The position numbers were made by a program, and so were the translations under genes. Below the pieces are notes generated by a model. That model worked only from the letters and a program-made list of their open reading frames with translations. It was not told the DNA's origin and did no database searches. Shown here in pieces: positions 54,981 to 63,724 of a stretch of 64,000 nucleotides of DNA. The number at the start of each line of letters is the position of its first letter. Position 1 is the stretch's first letter. The DNA is from Hirschia maritima DSM 19733 (lineage in GTDB: Bacteria; Pseudomonadota; Alphaproteobacteria; Caulobacterales; Hyphomonadaceae): positions 868,001-932,000 of the forward strand of contig NZ_KB899544.1 of NCBI RefSeq assembly GCF_000378345.1, given 5' to 3'.

Positions 54981-55661
54981 ATGAGCTATTATTCACGACT
55001 GACATTTGATGAGAAACAGCGATTGCTGGACCATGCGCGGGCGCGGTATGTGGCGGGGGAGACTCTGGATGATTTGACGGAAAGCTTGCCTGTGTCGAAG
55101 GCGACTTTGTATCGCGCGCAGGTGGAGCAAGGTTGGCGGCGCAAGGATCAAGACGCGCAGGCGGCTGGGCTGGAGAATGCGGGCACGCCGGATTGGTTGG
55201 TCAAATATAGGGCGGAGCTGGCGCGTGTGCCGTCGGGTGTGGACCGCGCATTGGTCAATCAGCCGGATCGTTTGGGGGAGCTGAAAGAACAGGCAGAGGC
55301 ATTGCCGGAAAGCCTTGATATCACAGATATGAAACAGGCAGCGCAAAAGGCGGGCGAATTGGCGGCGCGCTATCAATTGATTGGCGAGGTGAAGCTGGCC
55401 GATGCACAGGCGCGTCTGGCGGAGCGGTTTGTAAAGTTGGCATCTGGTCTGGAGGGGCTGGATGGTGTGGGCGTGTCGTTAGATCCAGAACCAGAACCAG
55501 AGCCAGAAGATGGTGGAGAGGATATGGAAGAGTTGCGTGATATATTGTTTCGGCGATTGGAGACCGTGGCTGGAGAGGAGTATATCAAGGAGTTTTATGC
55601 CGAATATGTCATGGAGAATGGTGGCCGCGAATTGTTTGAAAAGGTCGCTCGTGAGGGGTGA
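54981..55661 (+). CDS. Helix-turn-helix protein resembling phage terminase small subunits
   Basis: The 226-residue protein begins with a helix-turn-helix (FDEKQRLLDHARARYVAGET, then SLPVSKATLYRAQVEQGW), the kind seen in small terminase subunits and similar DNA binders. The middle is helical (KQAAQKAGELAARYQL); then comes a Pro-Glu repeat (DPEPEPEPE), encoded by CCAGAA-type repeats at 55485-55508. No other phage gene is near, so terminase function is unlikely. It is GC-rich (67% on 55141-55200), unlike the window as a whole. Function unknown. Confidence 0.72.
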   Translation: MSYYSRLTFDEKQRLLDHARARYVAGETLDDLTESLPVSKATLYRAQVEQGWRRKDQDAQAAGLENAGTPDWLVKYRAELARVPSGVDRALVNQPDRLGELKEQAEALPESLDITDMKQAAQKAGELAARYQLIGEVKLADAQARLAERFVKLASGLEGLDGVGVSLDPEPEPEPEDGGEDMEELRDILFRRLETVAGEEYIKEFYAEYVMENGGRELFEKVAREG

Positions 55662-55782
55662 AATTTTGGAAATGCACCAGATAGCGTCGTTAATTCTACT
55701 GTGAGGGGTGAGTTGGCCCGGATTATGCACCGTATTGGTTAGAAACGCCGAAAACAGGCGCACAAGACCATAAGGGGCCAAA

Positions 55783-56253
55783 ATGAAACGCACATTAATC
55801 ATCCTAGCACTGCTAACTGCCATGGTCGCAATTCCATTTGCGATGGGCGATCGTATGGGGCAGGCCGATGCAAATATCAAACCCGCTAGCATGGGCGAAG
55901 CGCCTTTGGTGAAGCAATCTAGAAGTGCGCAAAAGGGCCAAGTGTGGACGTTGGCGGGTAGCAATGTCACGAATGGTTTCTTTGTTGTGAACAAGGTTGA
56001 GCGCGTGAATGGTGCGATTGTGGTGCATGGTCAGGTCGAGGGATTGATCAAGACGGCGAATGCGGCTGATGTGGTCGCGGACATGCCGTATCTGAGCCTG
56101 TCACTAAGTGCGTTTAAGCGCAGCACTGTGCAGCTTGTTGGCGAAAAAGAACCAAGCCAGACTTTTGAAGATGTTCACGCAGCTTGGGCTGAGGCTGGGG
56201 CACCTGTGACGTCTGTGACAGTATCTGAATTGGCAAGCCGCCGGTATTCGTAA
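55783..56253 (+). CDS. Exported protein of unknown function
   Basis: The 156-residue protein has an N-terminal hydrophobic segment (TLIILALLTAMVAIPFAMG) that acts as a signal or anchor; no lipobox is present. The mature part is beta-rich (NGFFVVNKVERVNGAIVVHGQVEG) and ends in a helix (DVHAAWAEAGAP). I recognise no family. A GC content of 50% on 56101-56160 is intermediate between the GC-rich block and the rest of the window. Confidence 0.72.
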   Translation: MKRTLIILALLTAMVAIPFAMGDRMGQADANIKPASMGEAPLVKQSRSAQKGQVWTLAGSNVTNGFFVVNKVERVNGAIVVHGQVEGLIKTANAADVVADMPYLSLSLSAFKRSTVQLVGEKEPSQTFEDVHAAWAEAGAPVTSVTVSELASRRYS

Positions 56254-56276
56254 GAGCTTATAGTTTCGTTTAAATG

Positions 56277-56310
56277 AGCGATCGGCTTAGTCAAATTGAG
56301 GTCGATCGCT
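56277..56310. terminator. Inverted repeat between convergent genes
   Basis: AGCGATCG and CGATCGCT form a perfect eight-base stem with an 18-base loop between the ends of two convergent genes. There is no long T-run on either side, so terminator function is plausible but weakly supported. Confidence 0.4.
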
Positions 56311-56328
56311 ATCTTGTGATTTGTGTAT

Positions 56329-57885
56329 TTAGAGTGGCTGGCGGCACTCAAAGTTTTGTGCATCGTCTGTATCGCCAGTTCCAGTCCAAACAGCTTGAGC
56401 GGGATAAGCACATAGAGGCCTTGTGCGGATGATCTGCTTTTTAGGGTCATCATCTTCATATTTGGTAGCAATGATCCGCTTTGGCACCTCGCCATTTTCG
56501 ACCCAGCGATCAAGCACCCCGATTGAGTCAAACTTGTTCGGTCCTGGTCCACCGAAGCAATGGCCAGCACCGGGAGCTAAGAACAATCGGGCAAATGCGT
56601 TTGTTTCATCTTCGGCGGGGGATGTTGCACGTTCATAGTAATCGATCATGTCCCAGGTAAGTACGTCGTAGGTACCTCCCCAAAATAGAAGTTTACCGCC
56701 CTTGTTCCGAAACGCTTCAAGATCACTTGAGGTGTTGAGATGACCAAGTACAGCATTTACTTTCAGTGCATCTTTATCAAAATCGAACGCCATCAAGTCG
56801 CCATCAAATGCAAAGCCTGGAGACCATGAAAGAAGTTCCGCGCCCCATGCCGCGACATCTGCGTTGACCGCCGCTGCTTGAAGTTCCGCTCCAAGCGGAA
56901 GGCCTGGGAAATAACGTTCTCCAGTGCGAGGGTTATGTGGACCAGCGTATGCTAGAGACATGTTTTGAGCTTGGGGTGCCGAAAGACATGCTTCAGTTTC
57001 TTCGGCCTCGCAAATTAGGGATGCCGGATCAAATTGACATTGTGCAGGATTGCCCACAACACCGTCAATGACTCCATCAAGCTCATCGCATTCGTTGAGC
57101 ACGGCTTTGTTTACGAGAGCTAAATGATCCTTTGTCAGAGCCGTTGATGGGTCGCCAAATAATGTGCGGTAGTGCCAAACCATAGCCATGTGTATGTTTG
57201 TTCTATTGCTTCCCGGAGAGCCGACGATAATGCCATCATAGTCTTCGGGATAACGTGTAGCTTCTTCCAACGCTTGTTGTCCGCCTGTCGAACACCCGCT
57301 GAAATAACTTTTCGATGGTGAGTCCCCATAATATTCTTGTATGGTTTTTTTGGAAACGCGCGTCATCAAATGGGTTGCGCGATAGAGCCAATCTGTCTGT
57401 TTTTCAGGATTCCCATTTCCAAAAGTGAACATAACCTGTTTGCCGGACTTTCCATCTGACCCTAGATCAGAATATGCGGCTGCGTAACCTTCGGTTGTGG
57501 CGGCGGCCATCGCAGGTGCTGCGTAATCGGCGTGTTTGCCAGCACCGCCACTTCCAAATCCTACAAATTTACCGTTCCAATTTTCCAGTGGCAGCCAAAT
57601 GGTGTTCACAATATGTGATACCGGAGTTGGTTGTGAGATGACTTCAATGTGGCACAGAGCCGGAATTTTATATGGTTGGTCAAAAGAAGACCGATAGTCT
57701 CCAGAGCTTACAACTTCGGCGCGCACAACATTGCCTTCATCGAATTTCATTGCTGCCATTCGAGTGCATTTTGATGCTGGTGTTGTTTTCGAGAACGAAC
57801 CTGTATCGGCTAATTGAGTACATGCCGCCACGCTAAGTGTGCACGCCCAAATACCAACTAATTTAGATAAATCTAACTTCATCAA
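56329..57885 (-). CDS. Tannase/feruloyl esterase family lipoprotein
   Basis: The 518-residue protein has a lipoprotein signal with Cys22 (SVAAC), so it is anchored in a membrane facing the periplasm or outside. The tannase-family nucleophile Ser199 sits in YFSGCSTGGQQAL; the catalytic Asp is likely in the segment ending WGGTYDVLTWDMI and the His in APGAGHCFGGPGPNKFD near residue 440. Such enzymes cleave esters of ferulic, gallic or other aromatic acids. The BASS transporter gene begins upstream in the same direction, 71 bases away, so both likely form an operon for uptake of a released acid. Confidence 0.9.
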   Translation of the reverse strand: MMKLDLSKLVGIWACTLSVAACTQLADTGSFSKTTPASKCTRMAAMKFDEGNVVRAEVVSSGDYRSSFDQPYKIPALCHIEVISQPTPVSHIVNTIWLPLENWNGKFVGFGSGGAGKHADYAAPAMAAATTEGYAAAYSDLGSDGKSGKQVMFTFGNGNPEKQTDWLYRATHLMTRVSKKTIQEYYGDSPSKSYFSGCSTGGQQALEEATRYPEDYDGIIVGSPGSNRTNIHMAMVWHYRTLFGDPSTALTKDHLALVNKAVLNECDELDGVIDGVVGNPAQCQFDPASLICEAEETEACLSAPQAQNMSLAYAGPHNPRTGERYFPGLPLGAELQAAAVNADVAAWGAELLSWSPGFAFDGDLMAFDFDKDALKVNAVLGHLNTSSDLEAFRNKGGKLLFWGGTYDVLTWDMIDYYERATSPAEDETNAFARLFLAPGAGHCFGGPGPNKFDSIGVLDRWVENGEVPKRIIATKYEDDDPKKQIIRTRPLCAYPAQAVWTGTGDTDDAQNFECRQPL

Positions 57886-57956
57886 CTTCTTCCTTGGGAT
57901 AGTCGAAAACTCAATAAACTCGTTGCTAATATAGCTGAAATCCAGAACTTCTTATT

Positions 57957-58871
57957 TCACTTTCGGCTCCACCAACTGGCTAGGAACGATCCAGATATGT
58001 TGTGCCAAATACTGAAGACGACGCTAGGTACAGCCGCGCCGGCGGAGAAATATTTCACTGCAAGTGCGGTCGCAAGCCCTGAGTTCTGAAGCCCGACTTC
58101 AAAGGCAATTGTTCGGCGGACTTTCTCGTCAAATCCCAGAATTGCTGACGCGCCGTAGCCGGCAGTTAGTCCGATGAGGTTATGCAAAATCACGACAGGT
58201 AATACTAGAAGGTTGATTGCTGCTCCTCTTTCGGCATTCAAGCCAACCACAATCGCAATAACGGCGAGAATGGCTATGATCGATAGGAGAGGTAGATAGT
58301 CATTTAGAGCGTCCGTTAATTTCGGCACACAAGATCGCACGAGAATTCCAATTAAAACGGGAGCCGCCACGATCTGTATCAAACTGAAAGTAATTGAATC
58401 TATGGGAATATCGACTGTTCGCCCCGCGAGACCGGAAATAATGATAGGTGTTAATACAATGCTCAGGAGCGTGCTGATAGCTGTCATGGAAATCGAAAGA
58501 GCGACGTCCCCTTTTGCAATGAAGCACATCACGTTGGATACCGTGCCGCCTGCAACGCAGCCCACCAACAACATTCCAATTTTATAGTCATCACTTAACA
58601 TGAAAGCTGTTGCAAGCAGCCATGCAGCGATTGGCATAACGGTAAATTGCAATAAAACGCCTACTGCGATAAATCGCTTAACGGTGAGGACTCGTGCAAA
58701 ATCTTTTATTTGTAAGCTGAGCCCCATACAGAGCATAATGAACATTAGAAGTGGAGTAATGAAAACTGCACTCCCTTTGAAATAGCTCGGATTATGATAG
58801 GCAATCAGCGAAATTGCGATCGCCCAGGCTGGAAAGAAGCGGATGAATAATGACATGGTGGTCTGCCCCAT
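57957..58871 (-). CDS. Bile acid:sodium symporter (BASS) family transporter
   Basis: The ATG at 58871 lies eight bases after GGGGA; an open frame extends 17 codons further without support. The 304-residue inner-membrane protein has about nine or ten hydrophobic segments and family features MFIMLCMGLSLQ near residue 45, GCVAGGTVSNVMCFIAKGD near residue 105 and FEVGLQNSGLATALA near residue 255. BASS proteins import organic anions with Na+. Placed ahead of the esterase gene it may import an aromatic or other acid freed by that enzyme; the substrate is inferred. Confidence 0.9.
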   Translation of the reverse strand: MGQTTMSLFIRFFPAWAIAISLIAYHNPSYFKGSAVFITPLLMFIMLCMGLSLQIKDFARVLTVKRFIAVGVLLQFTVMPIAAWLLATAFMLSDDYKIGMLLVGCVAGGTVSNVMCFIAKGDVALSISMTAISTLLSIVLTPIIISGLAGRTVDIPIDSITFSLIQIVAAPVLIGILVRSCVPKLTDALNDYLPLLSIIAILAVIAIVVGLNAERGAAINLLVLPVVILHNLIGLTAGYGASAILGFDEKVRRTIAFEVGLQNSGLATALAVKYFSAGAAVPSVVFSIWHNISGSFLASWWSRK

Positions 58872-59305
58872 CGATGTGTCCCCAAGAGAATTGTTAGTTC
58901 CGGCACATAAGTGACCACTCACGTTGTCACAAAATTAGCGTATGGTCGGGGAAATAAATTTGTCAAGTTTTGTTAAATTGCGCAAATAATTCCTGTAAAA
59001 TATTTAATGCAATTCTATTGTATTGCTGAAATTGTGGAAAATTGCGCATTTATTTTTCTTGTTGGGGTTTGTGCAAAACTTTTTGCCAAAAAGTCACAAT
59101 GTGCGGCCGTATAAAAAAGTCCAATCGCTAATTATTCAACATCGTTATATCTTTTGCGGTTGTGAGGAGGGGGCATAGCGTTGGTGAATGTGTCAGATTT
59201 ATCTGGTATCTGGTATTCATAAGTAATTCTGATACATCTCTCTCTTGGGTTGCATTGTTGGGCTGAAAGCTTCAGTCTGATCATAGTATTCTGAGGGGGG
59301 GATTC
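58872..59305. other. Long AT-rich divergent intergenic region
   Basis: No gene is supported. It separates the BASS operon from the membrane-protein gene at 59306 and must hold both promoters. Two copies of AAATTGCGCA(A/T) occur at 58975-58984 and 59039-59048, 64 bases apart; the first is part of the palindrome TTGCGCAA. They may be operator sites for the transporter operon. Confidence 0.4.
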
Positions 59306-59728
59306 ATGAAACAGCGCCGTATATATTTAGAGCATATCCAGTTTGGCTCGCTGTTTAAGCTCTTTTTCAGTGCTATGATGTGTTGCACTTTTCTGTTTGC
59401 ATGTCTGTTGGCGACTGTAGCATTAATTTCTCCAGACAAAATATCAATTCAAGGTAACAGAGCAGAGACAAGTTGGGAGGCGTTAATGGTCGTTCCATGG
59501 GCTCTGTTGGTGGGGGCTTTGAACGCTGTCATTAGTAGTTTAGCTGGAGCATTCTTGTTTAGAATGGTAGGCAAATTCGTTCACTTTGGTGAACTTAACT
59601 ATGATGAGCATGCCAGCAAAGCTCTGACCGAGAATGAAGAGATAAACCCAAGAACCGAAAATAGGTCTACTCATTCGGCTTATTGGAAGCAGAACATCTT
59701 GCCAGACGGCGCGAAACAAGAGACATAG
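59306..59728 (+). CDS. Two-helix membrane protein, unknown function
   Basis: The 140-residue product starts at ATG 59306 behind GAGGGGGGGA. It has two long hydrophobic segments (FFSAMMCCTFLFACLLATVALI near residue 20, written here in part, and VVPWALLVGALNAVISSLAG near residue 62) and a hydrophilic cytosolic tail of about 45 residues. The N-terminus RRIYLEHIQFGSLFKL is basic, placing it inside. I recognise no family. Confidence 0.7.
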   Translation: MKQRRIYLEHIQFGSLFKLFFSAMMCCTFLFACLLATVALISPDKISIQGNRAETSWEALMVVPWALLVGALNAVISSLAGAFLFRMVGKFVHFGELNYDEHASKALTENEEINPRTENRSTHSAYWKQNILPDGAKQET

Positions 59729-59801
59729 CAATTACAAAATTAATCAAGAAACGTGGAAAGGGATCATTCCTGAACGCCGCGTTTGAATTGTGAGAATTGC
59801 T

Positions 59802-60050
59802 ATGACTGACACGCCTCCAGATCGCCTATCGCTTGATCCTCGTTCTGAACACTTTAATGCTGACGTTATTCAACGCGGTGTTGGAATTCGTTTTAAGGGT
59901 GTGGAAAAAACGAATGTTGAAGAATACAGCGTTTCTGAAAAGTGGATCAAAGTGTCAGTTCCCAAAACACTAGATCGTAAAGGTCGCCCAATGCAGATGA
60001 AGCTGCAGGGTGAAGTGGAAGCATATTATCAGGATGAAACAACAGAGTAG
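59802..60050 (+). CDS. DUF3297 family protein
   Basis: The 82-residue protein begins MTDTPPDRLSLDPRSEHFN, the usual DUF3297 start, so I use ATG 59802 and not GTG 59790. It continues with RGVGIRFKGVEKTNVEEY and KTLDRKGRPMQMKLQGEVEAYY. The family is a small soluble protein widespread in proteobacteria; no function is established. It ends 36 bases before a strong terminator. Confidence 0.92.
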   Translation: MTDTPPDRLSLDPRSEHFNADVIQRGVGIRFKGVEKTNVEEYSVSEKWIKVSVPKTLDRKGRPMQMKLQGEVEAYYQDETTE

Positions 60051-60085
60051 ACCTTCAAAATAGGTCTATTGTGATTTAAGAATTG

Positions 60086-60121
60086 AAAAGCACCCCTTCG
60101 ATAATGAAGGAGTGCTTTTTT
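60086..60121 (+). terminator. Intrinsic terminator after the DUF3297 gene
   Basis: AAGCACCCCTTC pairs with GAAGGAGTGCTT around GATAAT, with one bulge, and runs into TTTTTT. It lies between convergent genes and may also stop transcripts of the LuxI-type gene. Confidence 0.85.
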
Positions 60122-60145
60122 GTTTGTCTGGCATAGAAGATCAAC

Positions 60146-61072
60146 CTAAGCGCGTTTCTCAATATCTATTGATTGCGAGACGTTTTCATTCGCTTGAACG
60201 TGTAGTCTTTCTATCGACTTAAAGTCTTCGATTGAGTGCTCGTGCAAACGCTCTTGCAGGATCTCATTAAAAGAATGAATTAGAGCGATAGCGCCCGCTG
60301 GGTTCGTGGCGGCACGCGTAGACATTTCATCTGCTAGTGACTGAACGATTTGCTGAGCATTCGTTTTCTTCATTAGCTTCATTTTCGCTACAGCTAATTC
60401 TTGGGCTGCTTCGTTTTCGATCTCGTCTGGGCTGAGATAGAAAGGCTTGGGTTGAATTTCGAACAACTGCTTTTGCGTTATCCCAGTTGCATTCCTTGCA
60501 CGTGCAAGCGCTGTCGGGCCAACATCGAGTAAGAATGCTTGTGCAACACCTTTTCCATTATCAAACTTGGTTGGTGAGCCGAGCGTTTCGTAATGCATGT
60601 CTACGCGCTTCATTCGTTCTATGAAGTCTGGATCGCATACTGTCGAAACGTGAGAGATTCCGCGAGATACTGCAAATTCTTGAACGCCGATAATTGTTTC
60701 GCGGGCAATTCTTATGGCGCGGTTGTAGTCTTTTCCACGGCGATAGCGGGATGCGATTATCCAACGGGTTAAATCCCAAATTTCTTCGCTTTTGGGGGCA
60801 TTACCTTCAACATAATCAGAAAGCTTGTCTGCCAAAAGGTTTGGGCCGGTTGATGGGTTGAGCCGATATGCGGATGCAACGCGGCCTTCAAAGTCCAAAT
60901 TAAGGAGATAGACCACATCACCATCATCAAATTCATCGGTTTCTTTTCCATTGATGCTTTGGAGGGCATCCCATCCTTGAGCTTCGATGAAGTAGTCATG
61001 CCGCATTCGGAACATTTCATCCAATTGGGCTCCGTAAAGGTGTTGGTTTTCGCCGGTTACAACGTGGATCAT
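60146..61072 (-). CDS. LuxI-type acyl-homoserine lactone synthase with C-terminal extension
   Basis: The N-terminal 200 residues match autoinducer synthases: Arg24 and Phe28 in RMRHDYF, Trp34, Glu44, Asp46, Asp49 and Arg70 fit the invariant LuxI residues, and EIWDLTRW carries the later acidic/Arg pair with Asp for Glu. LuxI proteins join acyl-ACP with S-adenosylmethionine. The protein is 308 residues, about 100 longer than usual; the extra part is helical (AAQELAVAKMKLMKK, IALIHSFNEILQERL). No luxR lies nearby. It may make a signal or be a repurposed acyltransferase. Confidence 0.85.
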   Translation of the reverse strand: MIHVVTGENQHLYGAQLDEMFRMRHDYFIEAQGWDALQSINGKETDEFDDGDVVYLLNLDFEGRVASAYRLNPSTGPNLLADKLSDYVEGNAPKSEEIWDLTRWIIASRYRRGKDYNRAIRIARETIIGVQEFAVSRGISHVSTVCDPDFIERMKRVDMHYETLGSPTKFDNGKGVAQAFLLDVGPTALARARNATGITQKQLFEIQPKPFYLSPDEIENEAAQELAVAKMKLMKKTNAQQIVQSLADEMSTRAATNPAGAIALIHSFNEILQERLHEHSIEDFKSIERLHVQANENVSQSIDIEKRA

Positions 61073-61180
61073 TTTCGAATTCCCTCTATTCTAAATTGCA
61101 ACTTATGCGAGTAATTTTTGTTAATCAAGAATTAATATATATTTTAAGTTGTAAAAATGAGAAGAGATATTCGTTCAAAC

Positions 61181-61215
61181 AAAAAGCCGCTCACAATTAT
61201 TACGAACGGCTTTTG
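61181..61215 (-). terminator. Intrinsic terminator of the gene at 61241-61735
   Basis: Read on the minus strand, AAAAGCCG pairs with CGGCTTTT around a loop and ends in a T-run. It lies 25 bases after the stop of the upstream exported-protein gene and separates it from the LuxI-type gene. Confidence 0.75.
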
Positions 61216-61240
61216 AAATTAAGTTTTGTAATTCTGAGGT

Positions 61241-61735
61241 TTAACTGCTTTTGATGTCTTTGCTAACTCGCTTAGAAAAGCCCCAAAACGCTCTTTTGGC
61301 ATCCCACCATGTGGAACCAAAACGAGCATCATTAATTGAATGAGAATACGATTTATACTTGGACTCAGTCAGGATTTCTCCATCCTCACCGTAAACGCTT
61401 CCCGTTAATTTTGCGCCTCCAATTGAAACACTTCGGAACTGATCAAGTCCTGGTCGAGTTCTAACCTGCTCATATGTTGGTCGGTTAGGGCTTACGTCTT
61501 CGATTACAATATCAATGCGAGATATATCTAGATCGTCTTTCTCGACGGTTTTCATAAGTCTGTAGGTTAGCGCTTCTTCGAGAACGGCTTTCTCTTTTTC
61601 TCCGTATGAGTCTTCAAATTCTTCCAAAAGATCTTCGGAATAGGAAATATTGATTTCTTGCGCCAATGCTGTTTGGCTTGCAAAGCCCAATGAAGCCGCA
61701 CTGATAATACCCACTAGAAAATGTCTCATAGTCAT
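61241..61735 (-). CDS. Exported protein of unknown function
   Basis: The 164-residue protein has a clear signal peptide (MRHFLVGIISAASLGFASQT, cut after ALA), then a domain with YSEDLLEEFEDSYGEKEKAV, a segment DISRIDIVIEDVSPNRPTYEQ and a beta-rich GSVYGEDGEILTESKYKSYS. It is probably periplasmic. The start is ATG 61735 or 61729; I cannot separate them. I recognise no family. A terminator follows. Confidence 0.75.
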   Translation of the reverse strand: MTMRHFLVGIISAASLGFASQTALAQEINISYSEDLLEEFEDSYGEKEKAVLEEALTYRLMKTVEKDDLDISRIDIVIEDVSPNRPTYEQVRTRPGLDQFRSVSIGGAKLTGSVYGEDGEILTESKYKSYSHSINDARFGSTWWDAKRAFWGFSKRVSKDIKSS

Positions 61736-61855
61736 ACTCCGTGTGATAAAAATGTATGTGCCTTGGGTATTAGTATGCGTGAAGACTCGACGCTGTAAAA
61801 GCCCTCAACGTCAAAATGTGAATAATCGTGAAGATAGAAGATCATTGATTTTGTT

Positions 61856-62884
61856 CTATAGGACTTTATGCGCAGAGCTTGCGGCAGTTCCTTCACCTGA
61901 GGATATCATTAGGCCAATTGTGAATAGGAGAACTAAAAGCACGATCCAGGATACAATATTATTGCGTCTGGATTTCTCAGCATTTTCCTGTTGCGACCAC
62001 CTTCTGGGCTGAACCCCTTTCCAGACAAAAACAATTTGAGTGGATAACAAAACGCAGACCACATTTAGAAGTACCAATACCGCGGCAGCAATAGCATTTT
62101 TAAGGTCACCCGCTCCGAGATACATCGCAGATGCAGCAGACGGTGGAAGTAAGGCGACAGCCACCATCACTCCCACAAGTGATGATGAAAGACCACCAGT
62201 CAAAGACAGAGCCGCCGCCGCGCCTGATGCGAGCGCGAGAGCTATTACTTCTGGATTGATATTTGTGCGAGCTATCAGTTCTTCACTTTGCAGATTAATG
62301 GGGAATATCATTGCCAATACGAAAACTGTTCCAAAACCGATGCAAAGGCCTGTCACCGCGGTGCGCGCAGATTGAACCATCATTTTGCCAGAGCCTAATG
62401 CAGATGAGAGGCTAAATCCCAATATTGGTCCCAATAAAGGAGCAATAACCATTGCTCCGATAACAACGGCGACATTGTTTTCATTTAGGCCGATGGCTGC
62501 CACAATAGCCGACAAAATAGTGAGCACTATAAAATCCGTCGTCAGTTTGCTGCCACTCATGACTTCCTCAACTAGAGTTTCACGCATGGCTTGCTTCGGA
62601 GATTTTGGTTTTTCGTCTGATTTTTCCGGTTCTGGTTTCTCGTTGCGAGGGAGTGTGGCCTCTACATCAAATAGGCTGAGGCGCCATTTGTCTTTGGTTG
62701 AGAACATGTTTTGGGCAGAATCCATCAATGATTGCCCTTCACCATCTTCAAGAAGAACGTGAACTGTCTCACGTTCTTTTTCAGGCTCTTCTTCTCGTGA
62801 CCAATCTATTGGATCAGCTTGCTTTATCGCCACTTCAACGCGTTTTCGGTAAGAGGCAGGATAGGTGAGCTTGATGTTTTTCAT
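61856..62884 (-). CDS. DUF389 / TIGR00341 membrane protein
   Basis: The 342-residue protein has a soluble N-terminus of about 110 residues (to the Pro/Lys-rich EKPEPEKSDEKPKSPKQ) and then about six membrane helices with Gly/Ala-rich segments (VVIGAMVIAPLLGPILGFS, GAAAALSLTGGLSSSLVGVM, AVALLPPSAASAMYLGAGD) that are family signatures. DUF389 proteins are of unknown function; transport is suggested by the fold. The N-terminal domain varies in the family. It is monocistronic. Confidence 0.9.
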   Translation of the reverse strand: MKNIKLTYPASYRKRVEVAIKQADPIDWSREEEPEKERETVHVLLEDGEGQSLMDSAQNMFSTKDKWRLSLFDVEATLPRNEKPEPEKSDEKPKSPKQAMRETLVEEVMSGSKLTTDFIVLTILSAIVAAIGLNENNVAVVIGAMVIAPLLGPILGFSLSSALGSGKMMVQSARTAVTGLCIGFGTVFVLAMIFPINLQSEELIARTNINPEVIALALASGAAAALSLTGGLSSSLVGVMVAVALLPPSAASAMYLGAGDLKNAIAAAVLVLLNVVCVLLSTQIVFVWKGVQPRRWSQQENAEKSRRNNIVSWIVLLVLLFTIGLMISSGEGTAASSAHKVL

Positions 62885-62934
62885 CTGCTACCCCTTTGTA
62901 AAATGAATGTATGAAGTTCTCGAAATTTGGATTG

Positions 62935-63681
62935 TTAATCGATTCTAGCAGCCAATAAACTTAGCGGTAATACGACTTTCCGTATTTCATCACCCAAAGC
63001 GGCAATTGCTTGTTTCTCAATATCATCCAATGCTTTTTCGTGACCATCAATTCTAGCTTTTTTATGGGCAGACCAAGACCTGATGAAATGTGCCAATTGC
63101 GCTGGAGACCAACTTAATTCGCATGAAAAACTAGGAGTAGAAATTGAATCGAAAGGCATTTTGAGCTCTTCTTTTGAATAACCTCGCATGCAGATATAAT
63201 TCCCTTCAGACCAATACGGCTCGATAATTTCTTCAATAGGTGTGATCAGAATTTTCTGAAGATCAGGGGCCACCAGAGGCAATTGATAACACCATCCACA
63301 AAAGAACGCGTTGGGTTGGGCTACTCGCTTAACTTCGTTCCAGAATAGCGAGAAATCAAACCAATGAAGTGCTGTGGCAACCGTTATTGCATCGACTGAA
63401 TTGTCTGGTAGACCAGAGTTATGAGCTTCGCACACAGAATATGAAATTCGTTCATTTTGTTTGGCGTGAGCAATTTGGTTGGCATCAATGTCAGTTGCGT
63501 GTGTGTGCGCAAATTCTTGTGCCAATGACATCGCAGCTTGACCAGAGCCTGTTCCGACATCCCAAACGGCGTTGCGAGATGGGGATTGTTCGGCGATCCA
63601 TTCAAAAAGTGTTTTGGGATAGGATGGTCTCGCGGCGGCGTATGTTTGGGCCTGTGACCCGAAAGAAACTGCATTTTCCAT
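62935..63681 (-). CDS. Class I SAM-dependent methyltransferase
   Basis: The 248-residue protein begins with FGSQAQTYAAARPSYP and motif I AVWDVGTGSGQAAMSLA near residue 40, acidic loop HATDIDANQI near residue 62 and ITVATALHWFDF near residue 98. This resembles the trans-aconitate methyltransferase-like group found in bacteria and yeast. The small-molecule substrate is unknown. It lies 43 bases downstream of the bioA end on the same strand, so it may be co-transcribed with bioA; a link to biotin is possible, since BioC is also a methyltransferase, but the sequence does not read as BioC. Confidence 0.85.
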   Translation of the reverse strand: MENAVSFGSQAQTYAAARPSYPKTLFEWIAEQSPSRNAVWDVGTGSGQAAMSLAQEFAHTHATDIDANQIAHAKQNERISYSVCEAHNSGLPDNSVDAITVATALHWFDFSLFWNEVKRVAQPNAFFCGWCYQLPLVAPDLQKILITPIEEIIEPYWSEGNYICMRGYSKEELKMPFDSISTPSFSCELSWSPAQLAHFIRSWSAHKKARIDGHEKALDDIEKQAIAALGDEIRKVVLPLSLLAARID

Positions 63682-63724
63682 AAATTGAGGTTATTTCATC
63701 AGTATGGAAAATGCAATCATAGGG

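Noticed and set aside
54981-55661. Prophage in the uvrB region
   Set aside because: One terminase-like gene without portal, capsid, tail, integrase or lysis genes does not support a prophage.
60146-61072. Plain GNAT acetyltransferase instead of LuxI
   Set aside because: The spaced Arg24, Phe28, Trp34, Glu44, Asp46, Asp49 and Arg70 match LuxI better than general GNAT motifs, so LuxI-type was kept.
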